Of a DNA stretch of 64,000 nucleotides, positions 51,633 to 58,848 are shown one piece after another. Every line of letters begins with the position of its first letter. The stretch's first letter is position 1. A program made the translations under genes and the position numbers. Source of the DNA: G963678445 sp963678445 (GTDB lineage: Bacteria; Hydrogenedentota; Hydrogenedentia; Hydrogenedentales; G963678445); assembly GCA_963678445.1 (NCBI GenBank), contig OY782877.1:1798001-1862000 (forward strand). Reading direction: 5' to 3'. A model generated the notes under the pieces. That model worked only from the letters and a program-made list of their open reading frames with translations, was not told where the DNA came from and did not search any database.

Positions 51633-53374
51633 TGATGGACTATCGTGTGGAAGTACTGGATGTGTATGGGCGGCGTTGCGCACTCTTCGACGAAGTGCCG
51701 TTGATGGATGTCAGCCGTACGGCTCCTGACAAGACGGATGAAATTCGAGGACTGTTGCCTACATCGGTTGAAGATTTGGGTAATGCCTATGAGATCCGGG
51801 TCTGGGTGGATGGGCGTCTATTTTGCAGAGGAGAGGTCGATTCGATTTCGCCGCAGTGGGGCGATATGCGCAAGCTGATTTTGGATCAATATGTGCCGTT
51901 TCACAATGTGGTTGAGTTCGAGGCGCACGGAGAAGCGCGTTTGGGAAACTCCTACGTTTCGCAGTTGTATAGCAATCGTGAAGTGAGCGCTATCGTTAAA
52001 GATTTAATCAATCGTGCGCCCGGCCCTGTACATTATTGGGTTGAGCATACAGGGTATCCGGAGGGCGCACAACGTGAATTTAGCAAGTTTTGGGGACGGC
52101 GCACTGCGGGGAATGCTTTGCAAATCGGTGGGATCGATACGGGCCAGTGGATCGATGCAAGCCGAATGGATCTGAGTGGTGCCTATGCCAAGGATGGGGA
52201 CACGATAGCGGGTCTGGTGGTGGATGGGGTGGCGTGGCCGGATTTGCGAATGATGATGATCGATACTGAGGAAATGGCACTGAATTCACATGCACGTAGT
52301 CGACATCCAGAAGTGGCCATGTGGGATTCGATCAGGTATGCGCAGAGTGGGTATGCACAAAAGGCGATAAAGGCGAAAGCTTTCCTGCAACAGCTTATTG
52401 ATGAAAAAAGCATTGAGTATATCGAATTGAATCCGCACCAAAATAGTTCGGGCGTTTTTGATGATCGGGTAGATGTGTATGGCCGTTACCTGGGGCTGAT
52501 CTATGGCGGTGGAGAGTGTTTTAATGCCGCTTTGGTTGAACAGGACCTAGCGGATATTTATCTGTGGGATGAGGGACGCTATCACGTACCAGAAATGGCG
52601 TTGAAAGATTTCTTTTCTTACACAGGAATCCACACCGACTCGATTGAAAACACGGAGAGCGTTTTACAGGAGTTTAGTGTAAATAGCGGGGTCCTGGAAG
52701 CGCTGACCGCCCTGGCTTATGCTGCAAAGGGATATGTCTTTTCGGTGGATCTGGAACAGGGGGTTAAATTTCACGCACCTACCCATCCGGATCAGGTAGC
52801 TTTTTTTTCCCCCACGCAAATGGGGGTTCTCTGGGGAGCACGCATGTCGGGCATGTGCAATATTCTATATGTGGATGGCAACCCGCTGAACGGAGTCGTA
52901 AATTCATCTTATATCCGGGGGGAAAGCCTGGACACCTATGGCGCAAAGGCGCGTGGACTTACCTATTTCGCCCTAGGTTCGGAACGGGATGGTGAAAAAT
53001 TGGCGAGGGGCTTGTTGGATGATTTGGCCTATCCCGAACGTGTAGGGACGCTACGTTTTTTCACGGGAAATGCTGCGCTACAGGTTGGGGATTTGGTCGA
53101 GGTGCGTGATGGACCGCTACGGCGTCTGGATGAAGCTTTGCCAGAGGAGTGGGGGGGGCGTTTCGATAGCACATTGACGGGGCGTGTCAAAGAGGTACGG
53201 CATCGTTTCTCTGGAAAGCATGTTGTGACAACGGCCCAGCTCACCTCGCCCCTGCGTTCAGTAGATAAACCACTCAGTTTTATGGTGCGAAGTCAGGAAT
53301 CGGCCAGCACGTTATTTGAGTTTCGTCTTGATTCGGAGGTCGTTGGCCTGGATATGGGATTCCATCTCGACTAA
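51632..53374 (+). CDS. Tail hub-like protein with inserted SNase-type nuclease domain
   Basis: A 580-residue protein; ATG at 51632 overlaps the previous stop (TAATG), and an ATG 9 bases earlier is in frame. The N-terminal part (DYRVEVLDVYGRRCALFDEV, PLMDVSRTA) and the C-terminal part (VLEALTALAYAAKGYVFSVD, NAALQVGDLVEVRDGP) look like a gp27/tail-hub fold. Between them, residues about 180-320 read as a thermonuclease domain: AKDGDTIAG (DGDT, 188-191), LRMMMIDTEE (R206, D211, T212, E214), VYGRYLGLIYGGG (R285) and FNAALVEQDLADIYLW. All residues known to be catalytic in staphylococcal nuclease (Asp19/21/40, Arg35, Glu43, Arg87) have counterparts. The domain interrupts the hub fold in-frame. Probably a Ca2+-dependent nuclease at the tip. 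Confidence 0.8.
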   Translation: MMDYRVEVLDVYGRRCALFDEVPLMDVSRTAPDKTDEIRGLLPTSVEDLGNAYEIRVWVDGRLFCRGEVDSISPQWGDMRKLILDQYVPFHNVVEFEAHGEARLGNSYVSQLYSNREVSAIVKDLINRAPGPVHYWVEHTGYPEGAQREFSKFWGRRTAGNALQIGGIDTGQWIDASRMDLSGAYAKDGDTIAGLVVDGVAWPDLRMMMIDTEEMALNSHARSRHPEVAMWDSIRYAQSGYAQKAIKAKAFLQQLIDEKSIEYIELNPHQNSSGVFDDRVDVYGRYLGLIYGGGECFNAALVEQDLADIYLWDEGRYHVPEMALKDFFSYTGIHTDSIENTESVLQEFSVNSGVLEALTALAYAAKGYVFSVDLEQGVKFHAPTHPDQVAFFSPTQMGVLWGARMSGMCNILYVDGNPLNGVVNSSYIRGESLDTYGAKARGLTYFALGSERDGEKLARGLLDDLAYPERVGTLRFFTGNAALQVGDLVEVRDGPLRRLDEALPEEWGGRFDSTLTGRVKEVRHRFSGKHVVTTAQLTSPLRSVDKPLSFMVRSQESASTLFEFRLDSEVVGLDMGFHLD

Positions 53375-53396
53375 GCAAGGAACGGGAAAGAGAGCT

Positions 53397-53873
53397 GTGC
53401 AAAATAGATATAAAATCGTAGGACGTAATGATATCCGTCTGCTTTCAGAAGTAGATGGGGAGGTTGTGAGTCATTTCCGCTTAAAGGAATTTGAAAATGA
53501 AGACGGACTGGTTATGGTGCATGCTTCGGTTTTGCATGCGCTGGAACGTGTGCGTCGCGATTTGGGCCAATGGGCGGGTGAACCTGTCTGGGTGTTGATT
53601 ACGGACAGTATTCGAACGCCGGAAACGTTGCAAAAATTGGCGGCACGATTAGGCTGGACGGATGAAGGGGGTGCGGTATCGCGTCACTCGAAGCATCTGA
53701 CGCAATATGGCGGCATTGCAGTGGATCTCGTAGCGGTTTGTGCGTCGGATCGGCGACGCGTACCGCAGCAGATTCTCGGAAAGGTTTGTCGCCAGTATTT
53801 TGACTGGGTAAAGGATGATTATCGGGATGGGCATGTACATGCAGACATGCGCGGGGTGTTGGAAAAAGCATAA
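53397..53873 (+). CDS. M15-type peptidase (endolysin-like)
   Basis: A 158-residue protein; GTG at 53397 is preceded by a weak AAAGAGAG; an upstream in-frame ATG (53316) lies inside the hub gene. It has the M15/DUF882-like fold with Zn residues: FRLKEFENEDG, HALERVRRDLGQWAGEPVWV, ITDSIRTPETLQ, SRHSKHLTQYGGIAVDLVAV (the SxH-x-x-G-x-AxD motif with H and D) and GHVHADMR (HxH with catalytic acid). Enzymes of this group cut peptide cross-links of peptidoglycan. In the module it could breach the wall to deliver or release particles. It precedes the holin-like gene by 13 bases. Confidence 0.82.
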   Translation: MQNRYKIVGRNDIRLLSEVDGEVVSHFRLKEFENEDGLVMVHASVLHALERVRRDLGQWAGEPVWVLITDSIRTPETLQKLAARLGWTDEGGAVSRHSKHLTQYGGIAVDLVAVCASDRRRVPQQILGKVCRQYFDWVKDDYRDGHVHADMRGVLEKA

Positions 53874-53886
53874 ACGGAGGTTACGA

Positions 53887-54252
53887 ATGAGTATTGCAGC
53901 GGTCTTGACATCAAACGCGGGCCTTTCGGTGGTCGCCACCCTCTTGGGGGGACTGTGGACGTGGTTTAAGTCTTCTGATTGGTACCGGCGTCGTCAGGAA
54001 GGAAAATTCCGCCGGGCACTGGAAATTCTCGAGGCTGCGGTGGAGGAAACGTATCGCAATTATGTGCAACAACTGAAAACGAATAGTGATAGCGGCAAGT
54101 TGTCGCTGGCGGAACGTAGTCAGGCACGCCAAATGGCGCGTGAGCGCGCCTTTGTATTGGCGGAGGAGGAGGGGGTCAATCTGGAAAAGGATCTGGGAAG
54201 CACAAAAATGGATCTCTGGATCAGCAAATTGGTGAAAAAGCTTAAACGCTAA
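53887..54252 (+). CDS. Holin-like or phage-associated membrane protein
   Basis: A 121-residue protein with GGAGG upstream. The N-terminus has one hydrophobic span (IAAVLTSNAGLSVVATLLGGLW), followed by a charged helical domain: GKFRRALEILEAAVEETYRNYV, GKLSLAERSQARQMARERA, ending in a basic tail. The EAAVEETYRxYV pattern is common in small proteins next to endolysin genes of siphoviruses and GTA-like modules. A holin or spanin-like role is inferred from position after the M15 peptidase; its function is not proven. The module ends here with a family-B-like palindrome. Confidence 0.65.
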   Translation: MSIAAVLTSNAGLSVVATLLGGLWTWFKSSDWYRRRQEGKFRRALEILEAAVEETYRNYVQQLKTNSDSGKLSLAERSQARQMARERAFVLAEEEGVNLEKDLGSTKMDLWISKLVKKLKR

Positions 54253-54258
54253 TTTTTT

Positions 54259-54296
54259 GGAGGGCCCTTTTCTTTTTACAAAGAAAAGAGCCCTCC
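54259..54296 (+). repeat. Family-B-like palindrome at module end
   Basis: GGAGGGCCCTTTTCTTT and AAAGAAAAGAGCCCTCC (one bulge) around TTAC. Divergent arm sequence, same architecture and 3'-end position. Likely terminator between convergent genes. Confidence 0.7.
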
Positions 54297-54344
54297 GGAT
54301 CTCCGTAAAAAAGCGGGTGTTTTTTGCATCAAAAGACGCAGGGG

Positions 54345-55592
54345 CTATTTGACCACGTAGAGGTCTTTCCAGGCAATGCCGTCTACGCCGCCGGTGTGCA
54401 ACTGCAATGCAAAGCTACCTTCGGACAAACGCGGATCTTTGTCGTGGAAATCCATAACCTGTACGCCGTTAAGCCAAGTACGGATGTATTGGCCGCCTTC
54501 TTCTATCTGCGAAGAAATTTCAATTTCATTCCACTCGTTGCTGCGCAAGGCCATACCTCCTGGCGTATTGGTGTCGGGTTCAATCAACCAGCCGCGCTGA
54601 TAGCTCTCGTATAACCAGGCTGACTTTGTTGGATACGCTGGCTCTACTTCACCTTGCACGCCAGCAATCAACGGATAGCCATCTTCGCGTAGCTTGATGC
54701 TGGAGTGGTAGAAGAGGCCGAAGTTACCGTCACCCAGCATTTTAAATGTGCCCCGCACCCGAAAATCTTTCCATTGCTCTTCGGTGGCCAAATAGCCTTC
54801 GGATTTTTTGGGACCGCTACGCCCATAAATCACACCGTCTTCAACATCCCATTTCTCCGAACCCCATTTCTTCCATCCGTCCAAGGATTTGCCATCAAAG
54901 AGGACGCGCCATTCCCCTTCGCGTCCATAGTCGCGGATACGAATGTTACGGTATTGCACCTCGGTTACTTTTTCTGCTTTTTCATCCGCACGCACCTGAA
55001 GCAAAAAATATCCTTTGAGATATTTTTCATCTTCAATTTTGTTGGCGCGCACGCCATTGAGCAAAATCTCAATCGAAGGACCGTGTGCGATGATTTTCAT
55101 CGTGTTCCAACCCTTCTGAGAAAGGGTCTTGGCGGCATCCATGTTGGACTCAGCCAGTGTCCCACGTCCATTTTCATCGATCAGTTTTCCCGAACCCAAG
55201 CGCGTGCGTTGTTCAACGTTCGCCTGATAGCCATAAGCATCCTTTACCGCCTTATCAGGGGTGACACCCTCAGCCAACGGCGTTTTGGGCAGCCAATGTG
55301 TGCGGAATTGCATGCCGCCGTTGGTCGGCTTGGGCGTGCGGTATTCATATTCCAATTCGAAATCCGCATATTCGCGCTCATACATCAACCAAGCGTTTAT
55401 TTGCTGATCCATCTGCTCCGGCGTCTTTGTCAACCGACCGACAATCGACCCATCTTCCCATGTCCACTCTCCGCCCAGCGGTGTCCAGCCTTTCAGCGTT
55501 TCTCCACCGCTAATATCTTCCCACGCAGGTTCCTGCGCCATGGCTGTCATCCCCAGCACAACTACACATAGCCCAAGCAATACACATCGCAT
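54345..55592 (-). CDS. Secreted protein with two DUF1080 (3-keto-disaccharide hydrolase) domains
   Basis: A 415-residue protein. The start MRCVLLGLCVVVLGMTAMAQ has a signal peptide and an AGGAAGAGG-type site. Two concanavalin-like domains follow: residues about 20-220 with WEDISGGETLKGWTPLGGEW, FELEYEYRTPKPTNGGMQFR and ILLNGVRANKI; and residues about 220-415 with RVLFDGKSLDGWKKWGSEKW, FRVRGTFKMLGDGNFGLFYH, GGMALRSNEWNEIEISSQIE and IRTWLNGVQVMDFHDKDP. DUF1080 proteins cleave 3-keto-glucosides in the periplasm. Two such domains in tandem are uncommon. Located after the phage-like module, on the minus strand. Confidence 0.92.
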   Translation of the reverse strand: MRCVLLGLCVVVLGMTAMAQEPAWEDISGGETLKGWTPLGGEWTWEDGSIVGRLTKTPEQMDQQINAWLMYEREYADFELEYEYRTPKPTNGGMQFRTHWLPKTPLAEGVTPDKAVKDAYGYQANVEQRTRLGSGKLIDENGRGTLAESNMDAAKTLSQKGWNTMKIIAHGPSIEILLNGVRANKIEDEKYLKGYFLLQVRADEKAEKVTEVQYRNIRIRDYGREGEWRVLFDGKSLDGWKKWGSEKWDVEDGVIYGRSGPKKSEGYLATEEQWKDFRVRGTFKMLGDGNFGLFYHSSIKLREDGYPLIAGVQGEVEPAYPTKSAWLYESYQRGWLIEPDTNTPGGMALRSNEWNEIEISSQIEEGGQYIRTWLNGVQVMDFHDKDPRLSEGSFALQLHTGGVDGIAWKDLYVVK

Positions 55593-55769
55593 GGTTTTTC
55601 TCCTCTTCCTGAATATTTTTTCGCTGTATATAAAATGCACCCGTCAATCGATGGTGCATTTTTTCTGCTTTTCCCCTTTCCCTCTGGGGAAATTCATATT
55701 ACAATATCAAAAACGGGGCTTCTCAACCAGTCTCCTGAGATATCCGCAAAGACCACGGGAGAACACACC

Positions 55770-56222
55770 ATGTACACAGACCATCCCAAGCCCAGTACGG
55801 CATATCTTATGGGAAACATTACCGTACTCTTGTTCACATCGATTCTAGGCGTTTGCCTGCCACTCCTATCCAATGGGCCGGTATGGCTGCGCATAACCGA
55901 ATTCGTCTTGTTTCAGGCTTTACTCTTAATCGCGCTGCTCTTGCTGCATGCCGCCTTTCGCACCGAATATCTGCTCTGCGCCCATCAATTACACCTACGC
56001 TCGGGTCTCTTCATGCACGAGACCCTACCCGTAAATGAAATCGAAGCCGCCTGCACCGTCCCCCGTCCCTTCCGCATCATCGGCCAAGGTCCGGAAGACA
56101 AAGGCTTCTGCAACCGCTTTGGAAATGGTGTGCTGCTCGAAACAAGTCACGGTGCAGTCTACATCAGTCCCAGCTCTCCCGATGAATTTCTGGCTCGGCT
56201 CCAGCAAGAAAAAAACGCCTAG
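55770..56222 (+). CDS. PH-domain-like membrane protein
   Basis: A 150-residue protein from MYTDHPKPSTAYLMG with GGGAG upstream. Two TM segments (ITVLLFTSILGVCLPLLS, LFQALLLIALLLLHA) are followed by an approximately 75-residue soluble domain: YLLCAHQLHLRSGLFMHETL, VNEIEAACTVPRPF and VLLETSHGAVYISP, the layout of bacterial PH domains (bPH_2/YdbS type, where L-x-L-R-x-G and P-x-x-x-I are typical). Role unknown; probably senses or maintains the membrane. It is the only plus-strand gene between the module and 62.5 kb. Confidence 0.65.
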   Translation: MYTDHPKPSTAYLMGNITVLLFTSILGVCLPLLSNGPVWLRITEFVLFQALLLIALLLLHAAFRTEYLLCAHQLHLRSGLFMHETLPVNEIEAACTVPRPFRIIGQGPEDKGFCNRFGNGVLLETSHGAVYISPSSPDEFLARLQQEKNA

Positions 56223-56234
56223 CGCTATTCTGCA

Positions 56235-57281
56235 TCATGGCTTATGTTGTACTTCTATCACCTGTGTCGTAGGCCGTGGCCGCAAGCCCTGCGCCGAAAC
56301 ATCGATCAGGCGCATGCGCCCATCAATCGCCGCTGGCGTCATGATCAATTCTGTCGTGCCCCAGCGCACCTTTCCTTCGTTGGATCTGGGCTCGCGATGG
56401 GTATGTCCGTACAGCATGTAATCCAGGGGGTTATCCACAAAGAGCGTAAGCTGGCTGCGTATTCCCATCATCGGCTCATAGCGGTGAGCGACGCCGATCG
56501 ACCAACGCGCCGGCTTTAAGGCCTGTCGATAGATCTCCAGCAAGCCGTCCTGATTGCCCAGCGTATCCGCCACACGAAAATCTTTCGTATCAAAAAGCAG
56601 ATAGCCATCGCGCCCATGGAAAAAGGCATAGGTCAAGGGGCCAAAAAAAGCTTGGTAGTTACGCAACTCCCGATCATGGTTTCCCACGCAAACAAAGGTG
56701 GGCAAAGTGCAGGTATTCAACACCTTAATGAAGCGGCGAAACTCATCCGGCTCACTCACCTCGGTAACATCACCCGTAACCAGCGCAAAACTGGCTTCGG
56801 ACTCGTTGACCGCCTTGAATACCTCAAGGTTGATTTCCTCAGGAGTACGCACACGATCGCTTTTTTTGCCAATGTGAACATCGGTCACATGCGCCAGGAC
56901 ATAATACTCCGGAAAGCTCTTACGTACATAGACCGAGCGTATGATGTGGTCTTCCCGTGTATCTGTACGTGCCCAAATGGAATAGGTCCCTACCGGAATT
57001 GATTCCGGCGCGGTGCACTTTGCAATACGGCGCTCCCCTGACGCATTACGCCATTCCGCTGTCAGCGGATACTGATCGCCTTCCTGCTCAAGCGTCAACC
57101 GCACCTCTTCCTCACTCGCATCCTTCAGCGTCACCTCGAACTCTCCGCCAGGCAAAATCAAAGCGGGCAGTCCATTGTTCGGCGTCACAATCATACCCAA
57201 CGTATCGTCAATGTTACGTGCTGACGCCATCTCACATGCAACCAGCCCTATCAGTAAAAATCCTATCCACTTCCTCATCAT
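56235..57281 (-). CDS. Secreted calcineurin-like metallophosphoesterase
   Basis: A 348-residue protein. The start MMRKWIGFLLIGLVACEMASA has GGAGG upstream and overlaps the previous stop by 4 bases. The signal peptide has a weak lipobox (LVAC). Metal-binding blocks are in order: HVTDVHIGKKSD (D-x-H), FALVTGDVTE (GD), CVGNHDRE (GNHD), SIGVAHRYEPM and YMLYGHTHREPR (GHxH). An N-terminal beta domain of about 90 residues (residues 25-115) precedes the phosphoesterase. Probably hydrolyses phosphoesters outside the cytoplasm. Downstream half of an operon with the TolB-like gene. Confidence 0.9.
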   Translation of the reverse strand: MMRKWIGFLLIGLVACEMASARNIDDTLGMIVTPNNGLPALILPGGEFEVTLKDASEEEVRLTLEQEGDQYPLTAEWRNASGERRIAKCTAPESIPVGTYSIWARTDTREDHIIRSVYVRKSFPEYYVLAHVTDVHIGKKSDRVRTPEEINLEVFKAVNESEASFALVTGDVTEVSEPDEFRRFIKVLNTCTLPTFVCVGNHDRELRNYQAFFGPLTYAFFHGRDGYLLFDTKDFRVADTLGNQDGLLEIYRQALKPARWSIGVAHRYEPMMGIRSQLTLFVDNPLDYMLYGHTHREPRSNEGKVRWGTTELIMTPAAIDGRMRLIDVSAQGLRPRPTTQVIEVQHKP

Positions 57282-58417
57282 TTTGCCTCCGGACGCCACA
57301 TCGGCGCATATGCATACGTTTCACCGCGGGTCATTTGTCGCACCTTCCCCGAATCTATCTCTTTCAGATAGATTTGCCCCATCCCCGTCTGGTTAGAGAC
57401 AAAGGCGATCCACTTCCCATCTTTTGACCAGGAAGGACTCCAACAATCATACTCACGCGACGTCGCTACCGGGAAAACTCGCGCTGTTTCACTGAAAACG
57501 CGGTACACACCACGCCGTCCGCCACGAAAAGATTCAAAGGCCAGCCACTTCCCATCATACGCCCACACCGGATTCCAATCCGCTGCCCGATGGTTGGTCA
57601 CATCCACAACACCGCGTTTACCCAGAACAAAGATTTCTCTGTCACCACCATCATTCGACTCAAAAGCGATCCGCGAACTTTTCCGATTGGGTTCCATCGC
57701 CCATTCCGCATACCGTGCCGACTCCTCCATCGCCAGTCCGAGTATCGGCACCGCCATATTACGCGTTACTAAAAAAGGTTCCGTCGTGTATTGATGTGTA
57801 CTCCCCAGTAGCCCAATCGCCAGTAAAGCGCCCGATTCCAGCGCCTCTTTCTCTAAACGCTCCAAATCCAAGCCGCCCTTTGCTTGTGCATCTTCCGGTG
57901 CTAACGCCTTGAGCAACGTAGCCTCATGCAACCAGACCGCCTGCAGCCATCCCACTAACTTGGGGCCGCCTTCTTCCGAGCCGGCTTCTTCCCTCATTGA
58001 AAGAATGACCTGCTTACCCCAGCCATCTTCCTGATCCGTTTCAAGATCATAGACCACAATTTGCTTGCCCGTGCCCATCTGCATATCGCGTACATAAGTA
58101 AGCTTTTTGCCATCAGACGACCAGCGAGGGCGATAATTCCATTGACACTGGTGCTGCAGCGTCCGCCCCATCATGCCATCCGCCCGCACGATATTGACCC
58201 CCAAGCCATCGGGAGTTTGCGATTCAAACGCCAGCCACTGCCCATCGGGCGACCAACGCGGCGCATCATCGCGTTTACCCATACCGACACGGCGCACCTC
58301 TCCTGAGGCGATATCCAATACACACACACACTGATCCAACTGGTTCGTACCGCCCACAAAGGCGATTTCGCCTTGGGGAGCGCCACACAACGCCAAACAC
58401 AAAAGTATTGCTGTCAT
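57278..58417 (-). CDS. TolB-like beta-propeller protein with PD40 repeats
   Basis: A 379-residue protein from MTAILLCLALCGAPQG with AAGGG upstream; the short N-terminus ends in a signal peptide. At least five PD40-type blades are visible: RWSPDGQWLAFES, RWSSDGKKLTYVR, WAYDGKWLAFESF, WSPSWSKDGKWIAFVS and a last MWRP. These form a propeller as in TolB. Between blades there is an Ala/Glu/Leu-rich insert (about residues 145-205). Likely a periplasmic binding module; operon with the metallophosphoesterase, overlapping it by 4 bases. Confidence 0.85.
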   Translation of the reverse strand: MTAILLCLALCGAPQGEIAFVGGTNQLDQCVCVLDIASGEVRRVGMGKRDDAPRWSPDGQWLAFESQTPDGLGVNIVRADGMMGRTLQHQCQWNYRPRWSSDGKKLTYVRDMQMGTGKQIVVYDLETDQEDGWGKQVILSMREEAGSEEGGPKLVGWLQAVWLHEATLLKALAPEDAQAKGGLDLERLEKEALESGALLAIGLLGSTHQYTTEPFLVTRNMAVPILGLAMEESARYAEWAMEPNRKSSRIAFESNDGGDREIFVLGKRGVVDVTNHRAADWNPVWAYDGKWLAFESFRGGRRGVYRVFSETARVFPVATSREYDCWSPSWSKDGKWIAFVSNQTGMGQIYLKEIDSGKVRQMTRGETYAYAPMWRPEAK

Positions 58418-58462
58418 CGCTTTTCCCTTGTCAATACAAACCCAAGCCACAGGACGTTTGTT

Positions 58463-58590
58463 CTAAAGCGGTCCAGTGACCGCAAGGTGGCCAAAGCCAC
58501 ACCCAGAAGATGTGATTCTTGCCGTCCCTGAACACAGTAAAAATTTCGTTTTCAAGACATTTTTCCAGATTTCAATCATTAACGTGGACT
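58463..58590 (-). repeat. Family-A dispersed hairpin repeat (copy 11, long, reverse)
   Basis: Two tandem hairpins: GCGGTC-CAGT-GACCGC (58468-58483) and GTGGC-CAAA-GCCAC (58487-58500), then the core ACCCAGAAGATGTGATTCTT and GCCGTCCCTGAACACAGTAA. The stems covary with other copies. Confidence 0.85.
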
Positions 58591-58785
58591 TTTTCCACAG
58601 CTCAAAAACGAAAATAAACTCTACAATTTTTACCCTCGATAAGGCGTTATTTTTTATGCCTTATGCCTTATTGTTCAAAACTTCTTTTTGCCCGCTTTAA
58701 AACTCCTTTCTCTAAAGAGCCAGCAAGTTCATGGGCAAATACCCAGCGCCACGGGAGGCGCTTTCTCGCACACTGCGGCAACATT

Positions 58786-58821
58786 AAAAACACGCCGCCG
58801 TGTATACCCCACGGCGGCGTG
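58786..58821 (-). terminator. Rho-independent terminator of protease-dockerin gene
   Basis: CACGCCGCCGTG / CACGGCGGCGTG hairpin with a TATACCC loop, followed on the minus strand by TTTTTAATG. Confidence 0.85.
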
Positions 58822-58848
58822 CTTCGTACTTCATTAGTATCAAAAACG

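Larger units (their letters stand above)
58418..58848. other. Intergenic region with repeat and terminator
   Basis: A 431-base gap with no gene. It holds a reverse family-A repeat (58463-58590) and the terminator of the protease-dockerin gene (58786-58821). 58590-58700 is AT-rich with no signal I can name. Confidence 0.5.

Noticed and set aside
38340..54300. An intact inducible prophage
   Set aside because: No integrase, repressor, replication genes, tape measure or flanking attachment duplications are visible, and host genes and host-type repeats lie inside.
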